Positions 1 to 9,563 of a DNA stretch of 64,000 nt are shown in pieces (within the stretch, counting starts at the first letter, position 1; each line of letters opens with the position of its first letter). A program made the position numbers and the translations under genes. Location of the stretch: contig NZ_CP053748.1 of NCBI RefSeq assembly GCF_024400215.1, forward strand, positions 5,766,001-5,830,000. The letters run 5' to 3'. The stretch comes from Massilia sp. erpn (GTDB lineage Bacteria; Pseudomonadota; Gammaproteobacteria; Burkholderiales; Burkholderiaceae_D). The notes beneath the pieces were generated by a model that saw only the letters and a program-made list of their open reading frames with translations, was not told where the DNA came from and did not search any database.

Positions 1-490
<490 letters not shown>

Positions 491-496
491 AAATCT

Positions 497-1204
497 TTAT
501 TCTCCGCTGGCCTCTTCGCTGGGCGGCACGGTACGGGTATGGCGGATATCCCTGCCTTCCACCACGTAAATCACATACTCAGCGATGTTTTTCGCATGGT
601 CGCCGATACGCTCGATGGCTTTCGCCACCCACATCGTATCCAGCGCCGCCGAGATTGTACGCGGATCTTCCATCATGAAGGTAATCAGGTTGCGCATGAT
701 GGAGCGGAATTCGTGGTCGATGATCGCATCCTGGGCGATCAACTGCAGCGCCTGCTTGCCATCGTTGCGGGCAAAGGCGTCCAGCGCATCGTGCAGCATA
801 TCGCTGGTGGCGTTGGCGATGGAACGCACCATTTCGTAATGGTTGACGGTGACGGCGCCGCGGCTGTGCAGGCTCTTGGCCGTGCGCGCAATCTTGGTCG
901 CCTCGTCGCCGATGCGTTCCAGGTCGGTGATCACCTTGATGGTCGCCATCACGGTGCGCAGATCGTTGGCCGTCGGCTGGCGGCGCACGATCAGGTGGCT
1001 GCAGGCGTCGTCCAGCTGCACTTCGAGCTGGTTGACCGAATCGTCTTCGCGCATCACGCGCTCGGCGCGCTCCAGATTGCCGATGCGGAAGCAGGTCATC
1101 GCATCGAGGAACTGGGTTTCCACGATGCCGCCCATCAGCAGCACCTTGGAGCGGATCGCTTCAAGTTCGTTGTCGTACTGTTTGGAAGAATGCTCGCCAA
1201 TCAT
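497..1204 (-). CDS. phoU: Phosphate signalling protein PhoU
   Basis: A 235-residue protein of normal PhoU length built from two repeated three-helix units. Each carries the metal-binding E/D-rich helix (DLERIGDEATKIA around residues 93-105 and the second copy AIERIGDHAKNIAEY near 190-204). PhoU links Pst transporter state to the PhoR-PhoB system and represses the regulon when phosphate is plentiful. It lies between pstB and phoB on the minus strand, the usual betaproteobacterial order. A GGAGA ribosome site precedes the ATG. Confidence 0.96.
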   Translation of the reverse strand: MIGEHSSKQYDNELEAIRSKVLLMGGIVETQFLDAMTCFRIGNLERAERVMREDDSVNQLEVQLDDACSHLIVRRQPTANDLRTVMATIKVITDLERIGDEATKIARTAKSLHSRGAVTVNHYEMVRSIANATSDMLHDALDAFARNDGKQALQLIAQDAIIDHEFRSIMRNLITFMMEDPRTISAALDTMWVAKAIERIGDHAKNIAEYVIYVVEGRDIRHTRTVPPSEEASGE

Positions 1205-1242
1205 GCTGCTCTCCGGATATCTAATGTAATTTTATTGTGTAA

Positions 1243-2022
1243 TCAGCCAAAGCGGCCGGTGATGTAATCCTGGGTTTCCTTGCGCGCAGGATTCATGAAA
1301 ATCTGGTCGGTTTCGCCGAACTCCACCAGTTCGCCCAGGTACATATACGCCGTGTAGTCGGAGCAGCGCGCCGCCTGCTGCATATTGTGGGTGACGATGG
1401 CGATGGTGTAATCCTGCTTCAGCTCGCTGATCAGCTCTTCCACTTTCGAGGTCGAGATCGGATCCAGCGCCGAGGTCGGCTCGTCGAGCAGCAGCACGTC
1501 GGGTTTCACCGCCACGCCGCGCGCGATGCACAGGCGCTGCTGCTGGCCGCCGGACAGGGACAGGCCGCTCTTGCCCAGCTTGTCCTTGACTTCGGTCCAC
1601 AGGGCCGCCTTGTTGAGCGCCCATTCAACGCGCTCATCCATTTCGCCTTTCGACAGGTCTTCATACAGGCGCACGCCGAACGCGATATTGTCGTAGATCG
1701 ACATCGGGAACGGGGTTGGCTTCTGGAACACCATGCCGACCTTGGCGCGCAGCATGTTCACATCCTGGTCGGCGTCGAGGATATTGCGGCCGCGGTAGGC
1801 GATCGTGCCTTCGGCGCGCTGGCCGGGATACAGGTCATACATGCGGTTCAGGGTACGCAGCAGGGTCGATTTGCCGCAGCCGGACGGGCCGATGAAGGCC
1901 GTCACCTGCTTTTCGTGGATGTCCAGGTTCACATTGGTCAGGCTGCGGGTCTTGCCGTAGTAGAAGTTCAGGCCCGAAATTTCAATAATCTTGCGCTTGT
2001 TGCTCATGGTCTCTTGGCTCAT
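1243..2022 (-). CDS. pstB: Phosphate ABC transporter ATPase PstB
   Basis: A 259-residue ABC ATPase with Walker [10 protein letters not shown] (about residues 45-53), Q-loop FQKPTPFP, signature LSGGQQQR, Walker [13 protein letters not shown] and switch histidine THNMQQ. The [14 protein letters not shown] segment is typical of PstB. It energises uptake of phosphate delivered by PstS through PstC-PstA. It follows pstA by 16 bp and precedes phoU by 38 bp. A second in-frame ATG at residue 6 is an alternative start. Confidence 0.97.
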   Translation of the reverse strand: MSQETMSNKRKIIEISGLNFYYGKTRSLTNVNLDIHEKQVTAFIGPSGCGKSTLLRTLNRMYDLYPGQRAEGTIAYRGRNILDADQDVNMLRAKVGMVFQKPTPFPMSIYDNIAFGVRLYEDLSKGEMDERVEWALNKAALWTEVKDKLGKSGLSLSGGQQQRLCIARGVAVKPDVLLLDEPTSALDPISTSKVEELISELKQDYTIAIVTHNMQQAARCSDYTAYMYLGELVEFGETDQIFMNPARKETQDYITGRFG

Positions 2023-2038
2023 GTGAAATATTTTCGAT

Positions 2039-2896
2039 TTAGTTCGGTATCTTCTGCGTGAAGACGGTGCGCGACAGCACGTTCAGGGCCAGCACGCTGA
2101 AAGTCACCAGCAGGGCGCCACCCCAGGCCAGGGCGCGCCAGTTGTCGTAAGGGCTCATGGCGAACTGGTAAATCACCACCGGCAGGTTGGCCAGCGGCTT
2201 GTTCATGTCGGCGCTGAAGAACTGGTTGTTCAGGGCGGTGAACAGCAGCGGCGCGGTTTCGCCCGAAACGCGGGCCACGGCCAGCAGCACACCAGTCACC
2301 ACGCCGGCCTTGACGGCGCGCAGGCGCACCATCATCGCCACCTTCCAGCGCGGCGCGCCGAGGGCGAAAGCCGCTTCCAGCAGGCTGTTGGGCACCAGGC
2401 GCAGCATATTGTCGGTGGTGCGCACCACCACCGGCACGGCGATCAGCGACAGCGCGATGGAGCCGGCATAGCCGGAGAAGTGCTTCACATTGGCCACATA
2501 CATGGCGTACACGAACAGGCCGATCACGATGGACGGGGCCGACAGCATGATGTCGGTGACGAAGCGGGTCAGCTGGGCCACCTTATTGTCTTCGCCGTAC
2601 TCGGCCAGGTAGATGCCGGCCAGGATGCCGACCGGGGTCGAGACCAGCGTGGCCAGGCCCACCATCAGCAGGCTGCCGACGATGGCATTGGCCAGGCCGC
2701 CGCCTTCACTGCCCGGGGCCGGGGTGGTTTCGGTGAACAGCGCCAGGTTCAAGCCATGGAAGCCATTGATCAGCAGGGTCGCCAGAATCCAGATCAGGGC
2801 GATCAGGCCGACCAGCATGGCGCCCACCGACAGGGCGATGCCGATGCGGTGCGCGAACAGGCGCTTGCGATAGACGGGATTGATGGCCTGCTTCAT
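2039..2896 (-). CDS. pstA: Phosphate ABC transporter permease PstA
   Basis: A 285-residue inner-membrane permease with about six hydrophobic segments and the EAA-loop region ([21 protein letters not shown] near residues 172-192) that contacts PstB. PstA forms the phosphate channel with PstC. Its ATG overlaps the pstC stop codon (ATGA arrangement at 2893-2896), which implies translational coupling and equal amounts of the two permeases. Confidence 0.97.
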   Translation of the reverse strand: MKQAINPVYRKRLFAHRIGIALSVGAMLVGLIALIWILATLLINGFHGLNLALFTETTPAPGSEGGGLANAIVGSLLMVGLATLVSTPVGILAGIYLAEYGEDNKVAQLTRFVTDIMLSAPSIVIGLFVYAMYVANVKHFSGYAGSIALSLIAVPVVVRTTDNMLRLVPNSLLEAAFALGAPRWKVAMMVRLRAVKAGVVTGVLLAVARVSGETAPLLFTALNNQFFSADMNKPLANLPVVIYQFAMSPYDNWRALAWGGALLVTFSVLALNVLSRTVFTQKIPN

Positions 2897-3912
2897 TTCA
2901 CACCTTCTTTACGGGACATGCCAGCCAGCATCAGCTTGGCGGCGGACAGCACAATAAACGTGATCGCAAACAGGATCAGGGCCAGCGCATACAGCGAGGA
3001 CACATGCAGCTGCGAGGACGCTTCGGCAAATTCATTGGCCAGGGTGGAGGCGATCGAGTTCCCTGGCGAGAACAGCGTGGCCGACAGCTTGTTGGCGTTG
3101 CCGATCACGAAGGTCACGGCCATGGTCTCGCCCAGCGCGCGGCCCAGGCCCAGCATGACGCCGCCGACCACGCCGGTCTTGGTGTAAGGCAGCACCACCT
3201 TGCGCACCACTTCCCAGCGCGTGCAGCCCAGGCCATAGGCCGACTCTTTCAGCACGGCCGGCACGATTTCGAACACATCGCGCATCACCGAGGAGATAAA
3301 CGGGATGATCATGACCGCCAGGATCAGGCCGGCGGTCAGGATGCCGATGCCCATGGTTGGGCCGCGGAACAGCACGCCGACAAAGGGCAGCAGGCCCAGG
3401 GTCGATTTCAGCAGCGGCTGCACATAGTCGGCGAACAGCGGGGCAAACACGAACAGACCCCACATGCCATAGATGATCGAGGGCACGCCGGCCAGCAGCT
3501 CGACGGCCGTGCCCATCGGACGGCGCAGCCAGACCGGGCAGATCTCGGTCAGGAACAGGGCGATGCCGAAGCTGACCGGGAAGGCGATCAGCAGCGCGAT
3601 ACCGGACGTGGCCAAGGTACCGACGATGGCGATCAGGGCGCCGTATTCGTCGTTGACCGGATCCCATTCGACGCGCGTGATGAAGCCCGGCCCGAACTGC
3701 TGCAGGGCCGGCATGGCGCCGAGGATCAGGGAAATGATGATGCCGACCAGTACGAACAGTACGGACAGGGCGAACAGCATCGTGATTTTATGAAAAATAA
3801 AGTCCTGGATGCGCTGCTTGCGCATGGTCGAATGCATGGCGGCCTGGGCGGCGGCTTCATTCACGGGGGACTCCGTAATCCGGATAGGCGGGGAAGTAAT
3901 GTCTGCACTCAT
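2893..3912 (-). CDS. pstC: Phosphate ABC transporter permease PstC
   Basis: I place the start at the ATG at 3910-3912 (protein begins MSADITSPP, 339 residues) rather than at an upstream in-frame codon, because the extra residues fall in the hairpin region between pstS and pstC. The protein has a long cytoplasmic N-terminus, six or so membrane segments and the EAA loop [16 protein letters not shown]. It pairs with PstA. Its separation from pstS by strong inverted repeats suggests lower expression than PstS. Confidence 0.95.
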   Translation of the reverse strand: MSADITSPPIRITESPVNEAAAQAAMHSTMRKQRIQDFIFHKITMLFALSVLFVLVGIIISLILGAMPALQQFGPGFITRVEWDPVNDEYGALIAIVGTLATSGIALLIAFPVSFGIALFLTEICPVWLRRPMGTAVELLAGVPSIIYGMWGLFVFAPLFADYVQPLLKSTLGLLPFVGVLFRGPTMGIGILTAGLILAVMIIPFISSVMRDVFEIVPAVLKESAYGLGCTRWEVVRKVVLPYTKTGVVGGVMLGLGRALGETMAVTFVIGNANKLSATLFSPGNSIASTLANEFAEASSQLHVSSLYALALILFAITFIVLSAAKLMLAGMSRKEGVK

Positions 3913-3932
3913 GGTATCTTGTTTTAGGTGTA

Positions 3933-4015
3933 GGCTAGCCGGGAGCCGCAAGCGAAGCAGCGGGAAGCTGCGGCCGACGGGTCCCGGCTAGCCTCCTCGG
4001 CCGGGACCGAGGAGG
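3933..4015 (-). promoter_or_regulatory. pstS-pstC intergenic stem-loop cluster
   Basis: Three inverted repeats sit in the 111-bp gap after the pstS stop: GGCTAGCCGGGA (3933-3944) with TCCCGGCTAGCC (3982-3993), an inner GCAGC/GCTGC pair (3957-3971), and CCTCCTCGG (3992-4000) with CCGAGGAGG (4007-4015). No T-run follows. Such structures after a binding-protein gene commonly protect the upstream mRNA or attenuate read-through, raising PstS over PstCAB; that role is inferred here. Confidence 0.75.
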
Positions 4016-4023
4016 CAGACTGA

Positions 4024-5067
4024 TTAGTAGATTGCTTTGCCCGAAGCGTCTTTCAGGTTGGCTTTCCAGGAATCCTGCACCAGCTTGACCACGCTCGGCG
4101 GCAGCGGTACGTAGTCCAGTTCGGCGGCAGCGGCGCTACCGTTTTTGAAGGCCCACTCGAAGAACTTCACGACTTCCTTGCCTTTGGCGGCATCCGCCTG
4201 GGATTTGTGCATCAGGATGAAGGACACGCCGGTGATTGGCCAGGACGCTTTGCCAGCCTGGTCGGTCAGCACCACGCCGAAGCCTGGGGTCTTGGTCCAT
4301 TCGGCATTGGCGGCGGCAGCTTTGAAGTTGTCGTCGTCAGGCTGCACGAAGTTGCCATCCTTGTTTTTCAGCTGGGTGTGCTGCAGCTTGTTTTTCTTGG
4401 CGAAAGCCCACTCCACGTAGCCGATCGCGCCCTTGATACGCTGCACATTGGCGGCCACGCCTTCGTTGCCCTTGCCACCCACGCCCGTTACCCATTTCAC
4501 CGCCGTGCCGGCGCCGATCTTGGTCTTGAACTCAGGGCTGGTTTTCGACAGGTAGTCGGTGAACAGGAAGGAGGTGCCGGAGCCGTCGGCGCGGTGCACC
4601 ACGGTGATCTCGGCGGCTGGCAGTTTCACGCCTGGGTTCAGGGCGGTGATGGCGGCATCGTTCCACTGGGTGATTTTGCCCAGGTAGATGTCGGCGACCA
4701 CAGGGCCGGTCAGTTTCAGCTGGCCAGGGGTCAGGCCGTCAACGTTGACCACGGTGACCACGCCACCCATGATGGCCGGGAACTGGGTCAGGCCTTCCGC
4801 GTCCAGCTCTTCGCCTTTCAGCGGGCTGTCGGTGGCGCCGAAATCGACGGTCTTGGCTTTGATCTGTTTCACGCCAGCGCCGGAACCGACGGACTGGTAG
4901 TTCAAACCGTTGCCGGTAGCGGCTTTGTACTGCTCAGCCCATTTGGCATAGATCGGGTAAGGGAAGGTCGCGCCGGCGCCGGTCATGTCGGCCGCGGCTG
5001 CCGTGCCGAACGCCAGGGCAGCGGAAGCGCCTACTACGAAAGTGGTCAACAGTTGTTTCATACGCAT
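4024..5067 (-). CDS. pstS: Phosphate-binding periplasmic protein PstS
   Basis: A 347-residue exported protein with a clear Sec signal peptide (basic MRMKQ, hydrophobic core, AxA cleavage near AAAADM). Phosphate-binding motifs typical of PstS are visible: GAGATFPYPIY, SVGSGAGVKQI, DFGATDSPL and RADGSGTSFLF. It captures phosphate in the periplasm for PstCAB. It is the first gene of the operon and has a strong Pho box about 58 bp upstream. Confidence 0.97.
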   Translation of the reverse strand: MRMKQLLTTFVVGASAALAFGTAAAADMTGAGATFPYPIYAKWAEQYKAATGNGLNYQSVGSGAGVKQIKAKTVDFGATDSPLKGEELDAEGLTQFPAIMGGVVTVVNVDGLTPGQLKLTGPVVADIYLGKITQWNDAAITALNPGVKLPAAEITVVHRADGSGTSFLFTDYLSKTSPEFKTKIGAGTAVKWVTGVGGKGNEGVAANVQRIKGAIGYVEWAFAKKNKLQHTQLKNKDGNFVQPDDDNFKAAAANAEWTKTPGFGVVLTDQAGKASWPITGVSFILMHKSQADAAKGKEVVKFFEWAFKNGSAAAAELDYVPLPPSVVKLVQDSWKANLKDASGKAIY

Positions 5068-5123
5068 ATCAAAGATCCTCTTTGGGGGTTACGGTTTGAA
5101 TGCTGCGCAGTCTAGCGAACCAA

Positions 5124-5142
5124 TATGACAGCTTTATGACAT
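5124..5142 (-). promoter_or_regulatory. Pho box upstream of pstS
   Basis: Read on the minus strand this is ATGTCATAAAGCTGTCATA, two GTCAT units exactly 11 bp apart, very close to the enterobacterial PhoB consensus (CTGTCATAAATCTGTCAT). The proximal GTCAT ends 58 bp before the pstS ATG, a suitable place to replace the -35 element. Confidence 0.88.
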
Positions 5143-5191
5143 ATGAAAAAAATTATGACTTTGGCGTTTCCAGAGGGGCGGCGGTACGGTT

Positions 5192-5229
5192 TGTCATATT
5201 TCCCTGCCCCTTTTCGGGGAAATATGACA
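5192..5229. promoter_or_regulatory. 13-bp inverted repeat of Pho-like half sites between pstS and ppk
   Basis: TGTCATATTTCCC (5192-5204) is perfectly inverted as GGGAAATATGACA (5217-5229), with a 12-nt centre. Each arm contains one GTCAT Pho unit, so the dyad offers PhoB units facing both divergent genes. The inner CCCC/GGGG could also let it fold as a hairpin. Whether it acts as a PhoB site or as RNA is not decided by sequence. Confidence 0.6.
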
Positions 5230-5231
5230 GC

Positions 5232-5261
5232 AAGTCACGAAGTTGTCATATTTCACATTTA
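5232..5261 (+). promoter_or_regulatory. Candidate Pho box upstream of ppk
   Basis: On the plus strand GTCAC (5234) and GTCAT (5245) are 11 bp apart, followed at 5256 by a weaker third unit (CATTT). This is the direct-repeat geometry of a PhoB site oriented toward ppk, ending about 91 bp before its ATG. It is weaker than the pstS box. Confidence 0.6.
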
Positions 5262-5339
5262 CACTCTCTCGCGGGCCGCGCTGATGTGAAAAAAAGGCTA
5301 AAATTAATCATCTGTTAATGAAAAGTAATAGACCAAACC

Positions 5340-7439
5340 ATGAAGCCTGATATGCGTATGGAAGCAAACAGGAACAGCATCCTGCTGGACCGCGAAATCT
5401 CCCAGCTGATGTTCAACCGGCGCGTGCTGGCCAACGCCGAGGATCCGGCGATTCCTTTATTAGAGCGCCTGCGCTATCTGTGCATCGTCAGCAGCAATCT
5501 CGATGAATTCTTTGAAGTGCGCGTGGCCAGCCTGCTGGCGGCGGCCAGCGTCGATGGCGCCCTGTCCGAGCACCCGGCCCTGGTGGCGACGCTGAACCGG
5601 GTCAGCAACGAGTGCCATGCCCTGGTCAAGCGCCAGTACGAAGTCTTGAATACCGAAGTGCTGCCGGAACTGGCGGCCAGGAATGTGCACCTGCTGCGGC
5701 ATAGCGAGCGCAACGATGCGCAGCGGGCCTGGGTCAAGGAGTATTTCGAACGCGAAGTGCGCCCCCTGCTGACCCCGATCGGCCTCGATCCGGCCCACCC
5801 CTTCCCGCAAGTGGTCAACAAGAGCCTGAACTTCATCGTCGCCCTGAGCGGCAAGGATGCCTTCGGCCGCGGCACCGCCATCGCCATCGTCAAGGCGCCG
5901 CGCGTGCTGCCGCGCGTGATCCGCCTGCCGGACGAATTGTCGGACGGCACCGGCGGCATTGCCTTCTGCCTGCTGTCGTCCATCATCCACGCCCATATCT
6001 CGGACCTGTTCGCCGGGCGCGAAGTGATCGCCTATTCCCAGTTCCGCGTGACGCGCGACTCCGACCTGTGGGTGGACGAGGACGAGGTGAAAAATCTGCG
6101 CCAGGCGCTGAAAGGCGAGCTGCAAGGCCGCCAGTTCGGCCGTTCGGTGCGGCTGGAAGTGGCCAAGAACTGCCCGCCCGAACTGTCGCAATTCCTGCTC
6201 GACCAGTTCAGCCTCGACCAGAGCCGCCTGTACCGCGTCGACGGTCCGGTGAATATGGTGCGCCTGAACGAGATCATCGAGCACGTCAAGGACGCCACGC
6301 TGCGCTTCCCGCCCTTCTTCCCCGGCTCGGTCACGAAAGTGGCCAGCGGCGACATCTTCGCCACCCTGCGCGAGCACGACATCCTGCTGCACCACCCCTT
6401 CCAGAGTTTCCAGACCGTGATCGACTTCGTGCGCAGCGCCGCCCTCGATCCGAGCGTGGTGGCGATTAAGCAGACCGTCTACCGCACCGGCATGAACTCG
6501 GACCTGATGGAGGCGCTGATCGCCGCCGCGCGCATGGGCAAGGAAGTGACCGTGATCGTGGAACTGATGGCGCGCTTCGACGAGGAAGCCAATATCAACT
6601 GGGCCGACAAGCTGGAACAGGTCGGCGCCCAGGTGGTGTACGGCGTGGTGGGCCTGAAGACCCATGCCAAGATGGCCCTGGTGATCCGCCGCGAAGAAGG
6701 CGCGCTGCGCTACTACGCCCACCTCGGCACCGGCAACTACCACCCGACCACGACCAAGTTCTACACCGACTTCGGCCTGCTGACCTGCGACCCGCAGCTG
6801 GGCAAGGACGTTAACGAAGTCTTCATGCACCTGACCAGCCTGACCAAGCCGCAAAAACTGACCCACCTGTGGCTGGCGCCCTTCGCCCTGCAAAGCGAAA
6901 TCATCAAGGCCATCCGCAACGAGGCCAAGATCGCGCGCGCCGGCCGGCCGGGCCGCATCATCGTCAAGGTCAATGCACTGGTGGACGAATCGGTGATCCG
7001 CGCGCTGTATGCCGCCTCCCACGATGGCGTGAAGATCGACCTGATCGTGCGCGGCGCCTGCACGCTGAAGCCGGGCGTACCGGGCCTGTCGGAAAATATC
7101 CGGGTGCGCTCCATCATCGGCCGCTTCCTGGAACACAGCCGTATCTATTATTTCCGCAACGACCTGGCGCACGATGTCTACCTGGCCAGCGCGGACTGGA
7201 TGAACCGCAATCTGTTCCGCCGCATCGAAGTGGCCTTCCCGGTGCTGGACAAGGCGCTCAAGCGGCGCGTGATCACCGAGGGCTTGAATCCCTATCTGAA
7301 GGATAATACCAATGCCTGGGAGCTGGAACCGGATGGCCACTACCTGCGGCGCAAACCACGCGGCAAGCAAGTCCTGTTCGGCGCCCAGCAGCATCTGATG
7401 GACATCCTCGGCACGCCGGCCGACCAGGCGGGCAGCTGA
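5340..7439 (+). CDS. ppk: Polyphosphate kinase 1
   Basis: A 699-residue PPK1 of normal length: N-terminal SSNLDEFFEVR region, head domain and two phospholipase-D-like C-terminal domains. The catalytic histidine lies in GLKTHAKMALV and the second conserved histidine in FLEHSRIYYF. It reversibly polymerises the ATP gamma-phosphate into polyphosphate. It is divergent from the pst operon, and the intervening region has PhoB-like sites. The ribosome site is weak, and ATGs at residues 5 and 7 are alternative starts. sixA follows after 13 bp. Confidence 0.97.
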   Translation: MKPDMRMEANRNSILLDREISQLMFNRRVLANAEDPAIPLLERLRYLCIVSSNLDEFFEVRVASLLAAASVDGALSEHPALVATLNRVSNECHALVKRQYEVLNTEVLPELAARNVHLLRHSERNDAQRAWVKEYFEREVRPLLTPIGLDPAHPFPQVVNKSLNFIVALSGKDAFGRGTAIAIVKAPRVLPRVIRLPDELSDGTGGIAFCLLSSIIHAHISDLFAGREVIAYSQFRVTRDSDLWVDEDEVKNLRQALKGELQGRQFGRSVRLEVAKNCPPELSQFLLDQFSLDQSRLYRVDGPVNMVRLNEIIEHVKDATLRFPPFFPGSVTKVASGDIFATLREHDILLHHPFQSFQTVIDFVRSAALDPSVVAIKQTVYRTGMNSDLMEALIAAARMGKEVTVIVELMARFDEEANINWADKLEQVGAQVVYGVVGLKTHAKMALVIRREEGALRYYAHLGTGNYHPTTTKFYTDFGLLTCDPQLGKDVNEVFMHLTSLTKPQKLTHLWLAPFALQSEIIKAIRNEAKIARAGRPGRIIVKVNALVDESVIRALYAASHDGVKIDLIVRGACTLKPGVPGLSENIRVRSIIGRFLEHSRIYYFRNDLAHDVYLASADWMNRNLFRRIEVAFPVLDKALKRRVITEGLNPYLKDNTNAWELEPDGHYLRRKPRGKQVLFGAQQHLMDILGTPADQAGS

Positions 7440-7452
7440 ACAGGGAGACAGC

Positions 7453-7920
7453 ATGGACCTGATACTGTGGCGTCACGCGGAGGCGGAAGCGGGCGGCCCC
7501 GACCTGCCCGATATGGAGCGCGCCCTGACCGGCAAGGGACAGAAGCAGGCGCGGCGCATGGGTCACTGGCTCAATTCCCAGTTGCCGGAAAACTGCCGCA
7601 TCCTGGCCAGTCCCGCCGTGCGCACCCTGCAAACGGTGGAAGCGCTGGGCCGCAAGTTCAAGACCCATCCCGATCTGGCGCCGGACGCCGATCCTGAGGC
7701 TATCCTGCGCGCCGCCAACTGGCCGGCCGGCAAGGAGGCGGTACTGATCGTCGGCCACCAGCCGACCCTGGGCCAGACCGCCGCGCTGTTAATGACGGGC
7801 GCGGTGCAGGAATGGGAAATGCGCAAGGCCGCCGCCTGGTGGTTTGTGCAGCGCGAGCCGGGCGACCCGGCCAGCCTGTATTTGAAGGCCGTGATGTCGT
7901 CCGACCTGGTGGTGAAGTAA
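7453..7920 (+). CDS. sixA: Phosphohistidine phosphatase SixA
   Basis: A 155-residue histidine phosphatase with the RHG-type motif LILWRHAEAE at residues 3-12 (catalytic H8), SPAVRTLQTVEAL, and the second catalytic histidine in VGHQPTLGQ. SixA removes phosphate from phosphohistidines of phosphorelay or PTS proteins. A GGGAGA ribosome site sits 7 bp upstream and the gene follows ppk closely, so the two are probably co-transcribed. Confidence 0.9.
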   Translation: MDLILWRHAEAEAGGPDLPDMERALTGKGQKQARRMGHWLNSQLPENCRILASPAVRTLQTVEALGRKFKTHPDLAPDADPEAILRAANWPAGKEAVLIVGHQPTLGQTAALLMTGAVQEWEMRKAAAWWFVQREPGDPASLYLKAVMSSDLVVK

Positions 7921-8037
7921 GCCCGCAACACCGGCGCACGCCGTCCCCCGGCAGGGCTTGAAAATTGTTCCTGGCCTGCTAAAGTTTAGCTGTATCAACT
8001 AAGGGGGGCAGCGGCCTGAAAGGGTGCTGCATGTATC

Positions 8038-8154
8038 ATGATGACCCTGTTTACCATGGGTATTTTCGCCTGCATGATCGGACTGATCGTGTTTGAGATT
8101 GTGGCGGAAGGCCGGGGAAGTCACCACAAGCTGCTGGACCGCTATCACGAATAG
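8038..8154 (+). CDS. Possible small single-pass membrane protein (38 aa)
   Basis: This short ORF encodes a protein beginning MMTLFTMGIFACMIGL: one hydrophobic segment (about residues 4-22) followed by a charged tail (EGRGSHHKLLDRYHE). It fills the gap between sixA and the terminator at 8176. The ribosome site is poor (AGGG about 14 nt upstream), the ATG at 8041 is an alternative, and I know no family for it. Conservation between relatives would be needed to accept it. Confidence 0.4.
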   Translation: MMTLFTMGIFACMIGLIVFEIVAEGRGSHHKLLDRYHE

Positions 8155-8175
8155 CTCGAAGCTTCATTGAAGCTC

Positions 8176-8216
8176 AGGCTCCCGCTGCGGACATGCGAAT
8201 GTCCGCCGCCGGAGCC
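8176..8216. terminator. Bidirectional terminator-like hairpin
   Basis: AGGCTCC (8176-8182) pairs with GGAGCC (8211-8216), and the inner GCGGACAT (8187-8194) pairs with ATGTCCGC (8199-8206). A T-rich stretch follows on the plus strand. It lies between the plus-strand small ORF and the end of the minus-strand polyamine-binding protein gene, so it can serve both. Confidence 0.7.
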
Positions 8217-8226
8217 TTCATTATTT

Positions 8227-9342
8227 TTACATGCCGGTCTTGAACTTGGTATAGACGCGCGTGATATTGCGGCGGATATCGGCCGGCACCGCTTCCGGCG
8301 CCTGCATGCGCTTCTTGTCCTCGTCGGACAGGAAGACGTTCTTGTTCTCGGCAATATCCTTGCGCACATACTTGACACTGGCCGCATTCGGATTGGCGTA
8401 GAACACCTTGTTGGTCAGTCCCGCATGCACTTGCGGACGCAGGATGTAGTTGATGAACAGGTGGGCATTGTTCGGATGCGGCGCATCGGCCGGAATGGCC
8501 ATGGTGTCGAACATCAGGGCGGCCGAGGTCTTCGGCACCAGCACCTGGATCTGCTGGCCGTTCTTGGCGTCGATGGCACGCTGACGCGCGATATTGATGT
8601 CGCCCGACCAGCCCAGGGCCACGCAGACGGCGCCGTTGGCCATATCATTGATATAGCCCGAGGAGCTGAACAGGGTCACGTAAGGACGGATGGCGCTCAG
8701 CATCTTGCCCGCTTCCGTATAGTCGGCGGCCGCGGTCGAGAAGGCCGGCTTGCCCAGGTAGATCAGGGCGGCCGGCAGCACTTCCGACGGCGAGTCGAGG
8801 AAGGAGACGCCGCAGGACTTCAGCTTGGACGCGTATTTCGGATTGAAGATCAGTTCCCAGGCGTTGTCCGGCATCGGCATGGTGCCGAGCGCGGCCTTGA
8901 CCTTACCGACATTGATGCCGACCGTGGTATAGCCCCACAGCCAGTCCACCAGGTAGTCGTTGTTGGGATCGATCTTGGCCAGCTTGGCCTGGATGTGCGG
9001 GTCCAGATTGGACAGGTTGCCCAGCTTGCTCTTATCGAGCTTGCGCAGCAGCTTGGCGTCGATCTGCAGGCGCGCCCACTGCGCGGTCGGCACCACGATG
9101 TCATAGCCCGACTTGCCGGCGGCCAGCTTGGAATTGAGGATTTCGTTATTATCAAAAACATCATAGCGGACCTTGATGCCCGTTTCTTTTTCAAAGTTTT
9201 TGATCGTGTCGTCGGCGATGTAATCCGACCAGTTGTAGATGTTCAGGACTTTCTCTTCCTGCTGCGCCTGAGCTTGGCCCACGATGGCCGCAGCCGCCAG
9301 CAGACCCAGACCGAAACGCTTACCCCAACCATTCACCGCCAT
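8227..9342 (-). CDS. Polyamine-type periplasmic binding protein (PotF/SpuD-like)
   Basis: The start is set at the ATG at 9340-9342 (371 residues), which has a GGAGGCGGG ribosome site and begins a signal peptide (MAVNGWGKRFGLGLLAAAA, cleavage after AQA). The mature protein starts with EEKVLNIYNWSDYI, typical of PotD/PotF putrescine-spermidine binding proteins, and ends KRMQAPEAVPADIRR. It should bind putrescine or a related amine in the periplasm. No PotGHI permease or ATPase genes lie next to it, so its transporter must be elsewhere or it has a sensory role. Confidence 0.85.
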   Translation of the reverse strand: MAVNGWGKRFGLGLLAAAAIVGQAQAQQEEKVLNIYNWSDYIADDTIKNFEKETGIKVRYDVFDNNEILNSKLAAGKSGYDIVVPTAQWARLQIDAKLLRKLDKSKLGNLSNLDPHIQAKLAKIDPNNDYLVDWLWGYTTVGINVGKVKAALGTMPMPDNAWELIFNPKYASKLKSCGVSFLDSPSEVLPAALIYLGKPAFSTAAADYTEAGKMLSAIRPYVTLFSSSGYINDMANGAVCVALGWSGDINIARQRAIDAKNGQQIQVLVPKTSAALMFDTMAIPADAPHPNNAHLFINYILRPQVHAGLTNKVFYANPNAASVKYVRKDIAENKNVFLSDEDKKRMQAPEAVPADIRRNITRVYTKFKTGM

Positions 9343-9563
9343 AATTCCCGCCTCCAATGAAAAGGAACTCGCCAAAAAAGCGAGATGATCCGGCATTGTG
9401 CCACCGAATGCAAGCGCCCGCCGCACCCGGGGCGAAAAAGGCCGGCGGCGACAATTTCGAATTGGTGAAGGTACGGGCGTGCTGCCGCTGGCGGCACTGG
9501 TCAGCGGCGCTGTTGCCGAGCGGCGCACGCCACCAGGCGCTGCGCGCGCCCAGCGCCAGCTTC

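Noticed and set aside
5460-7454. A 664-codon minus-strand open frame over ppk
   Set aside because: It is the mirror of a clear PPK1 reading frame with both catalytic histidines; no ribosome site or domain supports the antisense frame.
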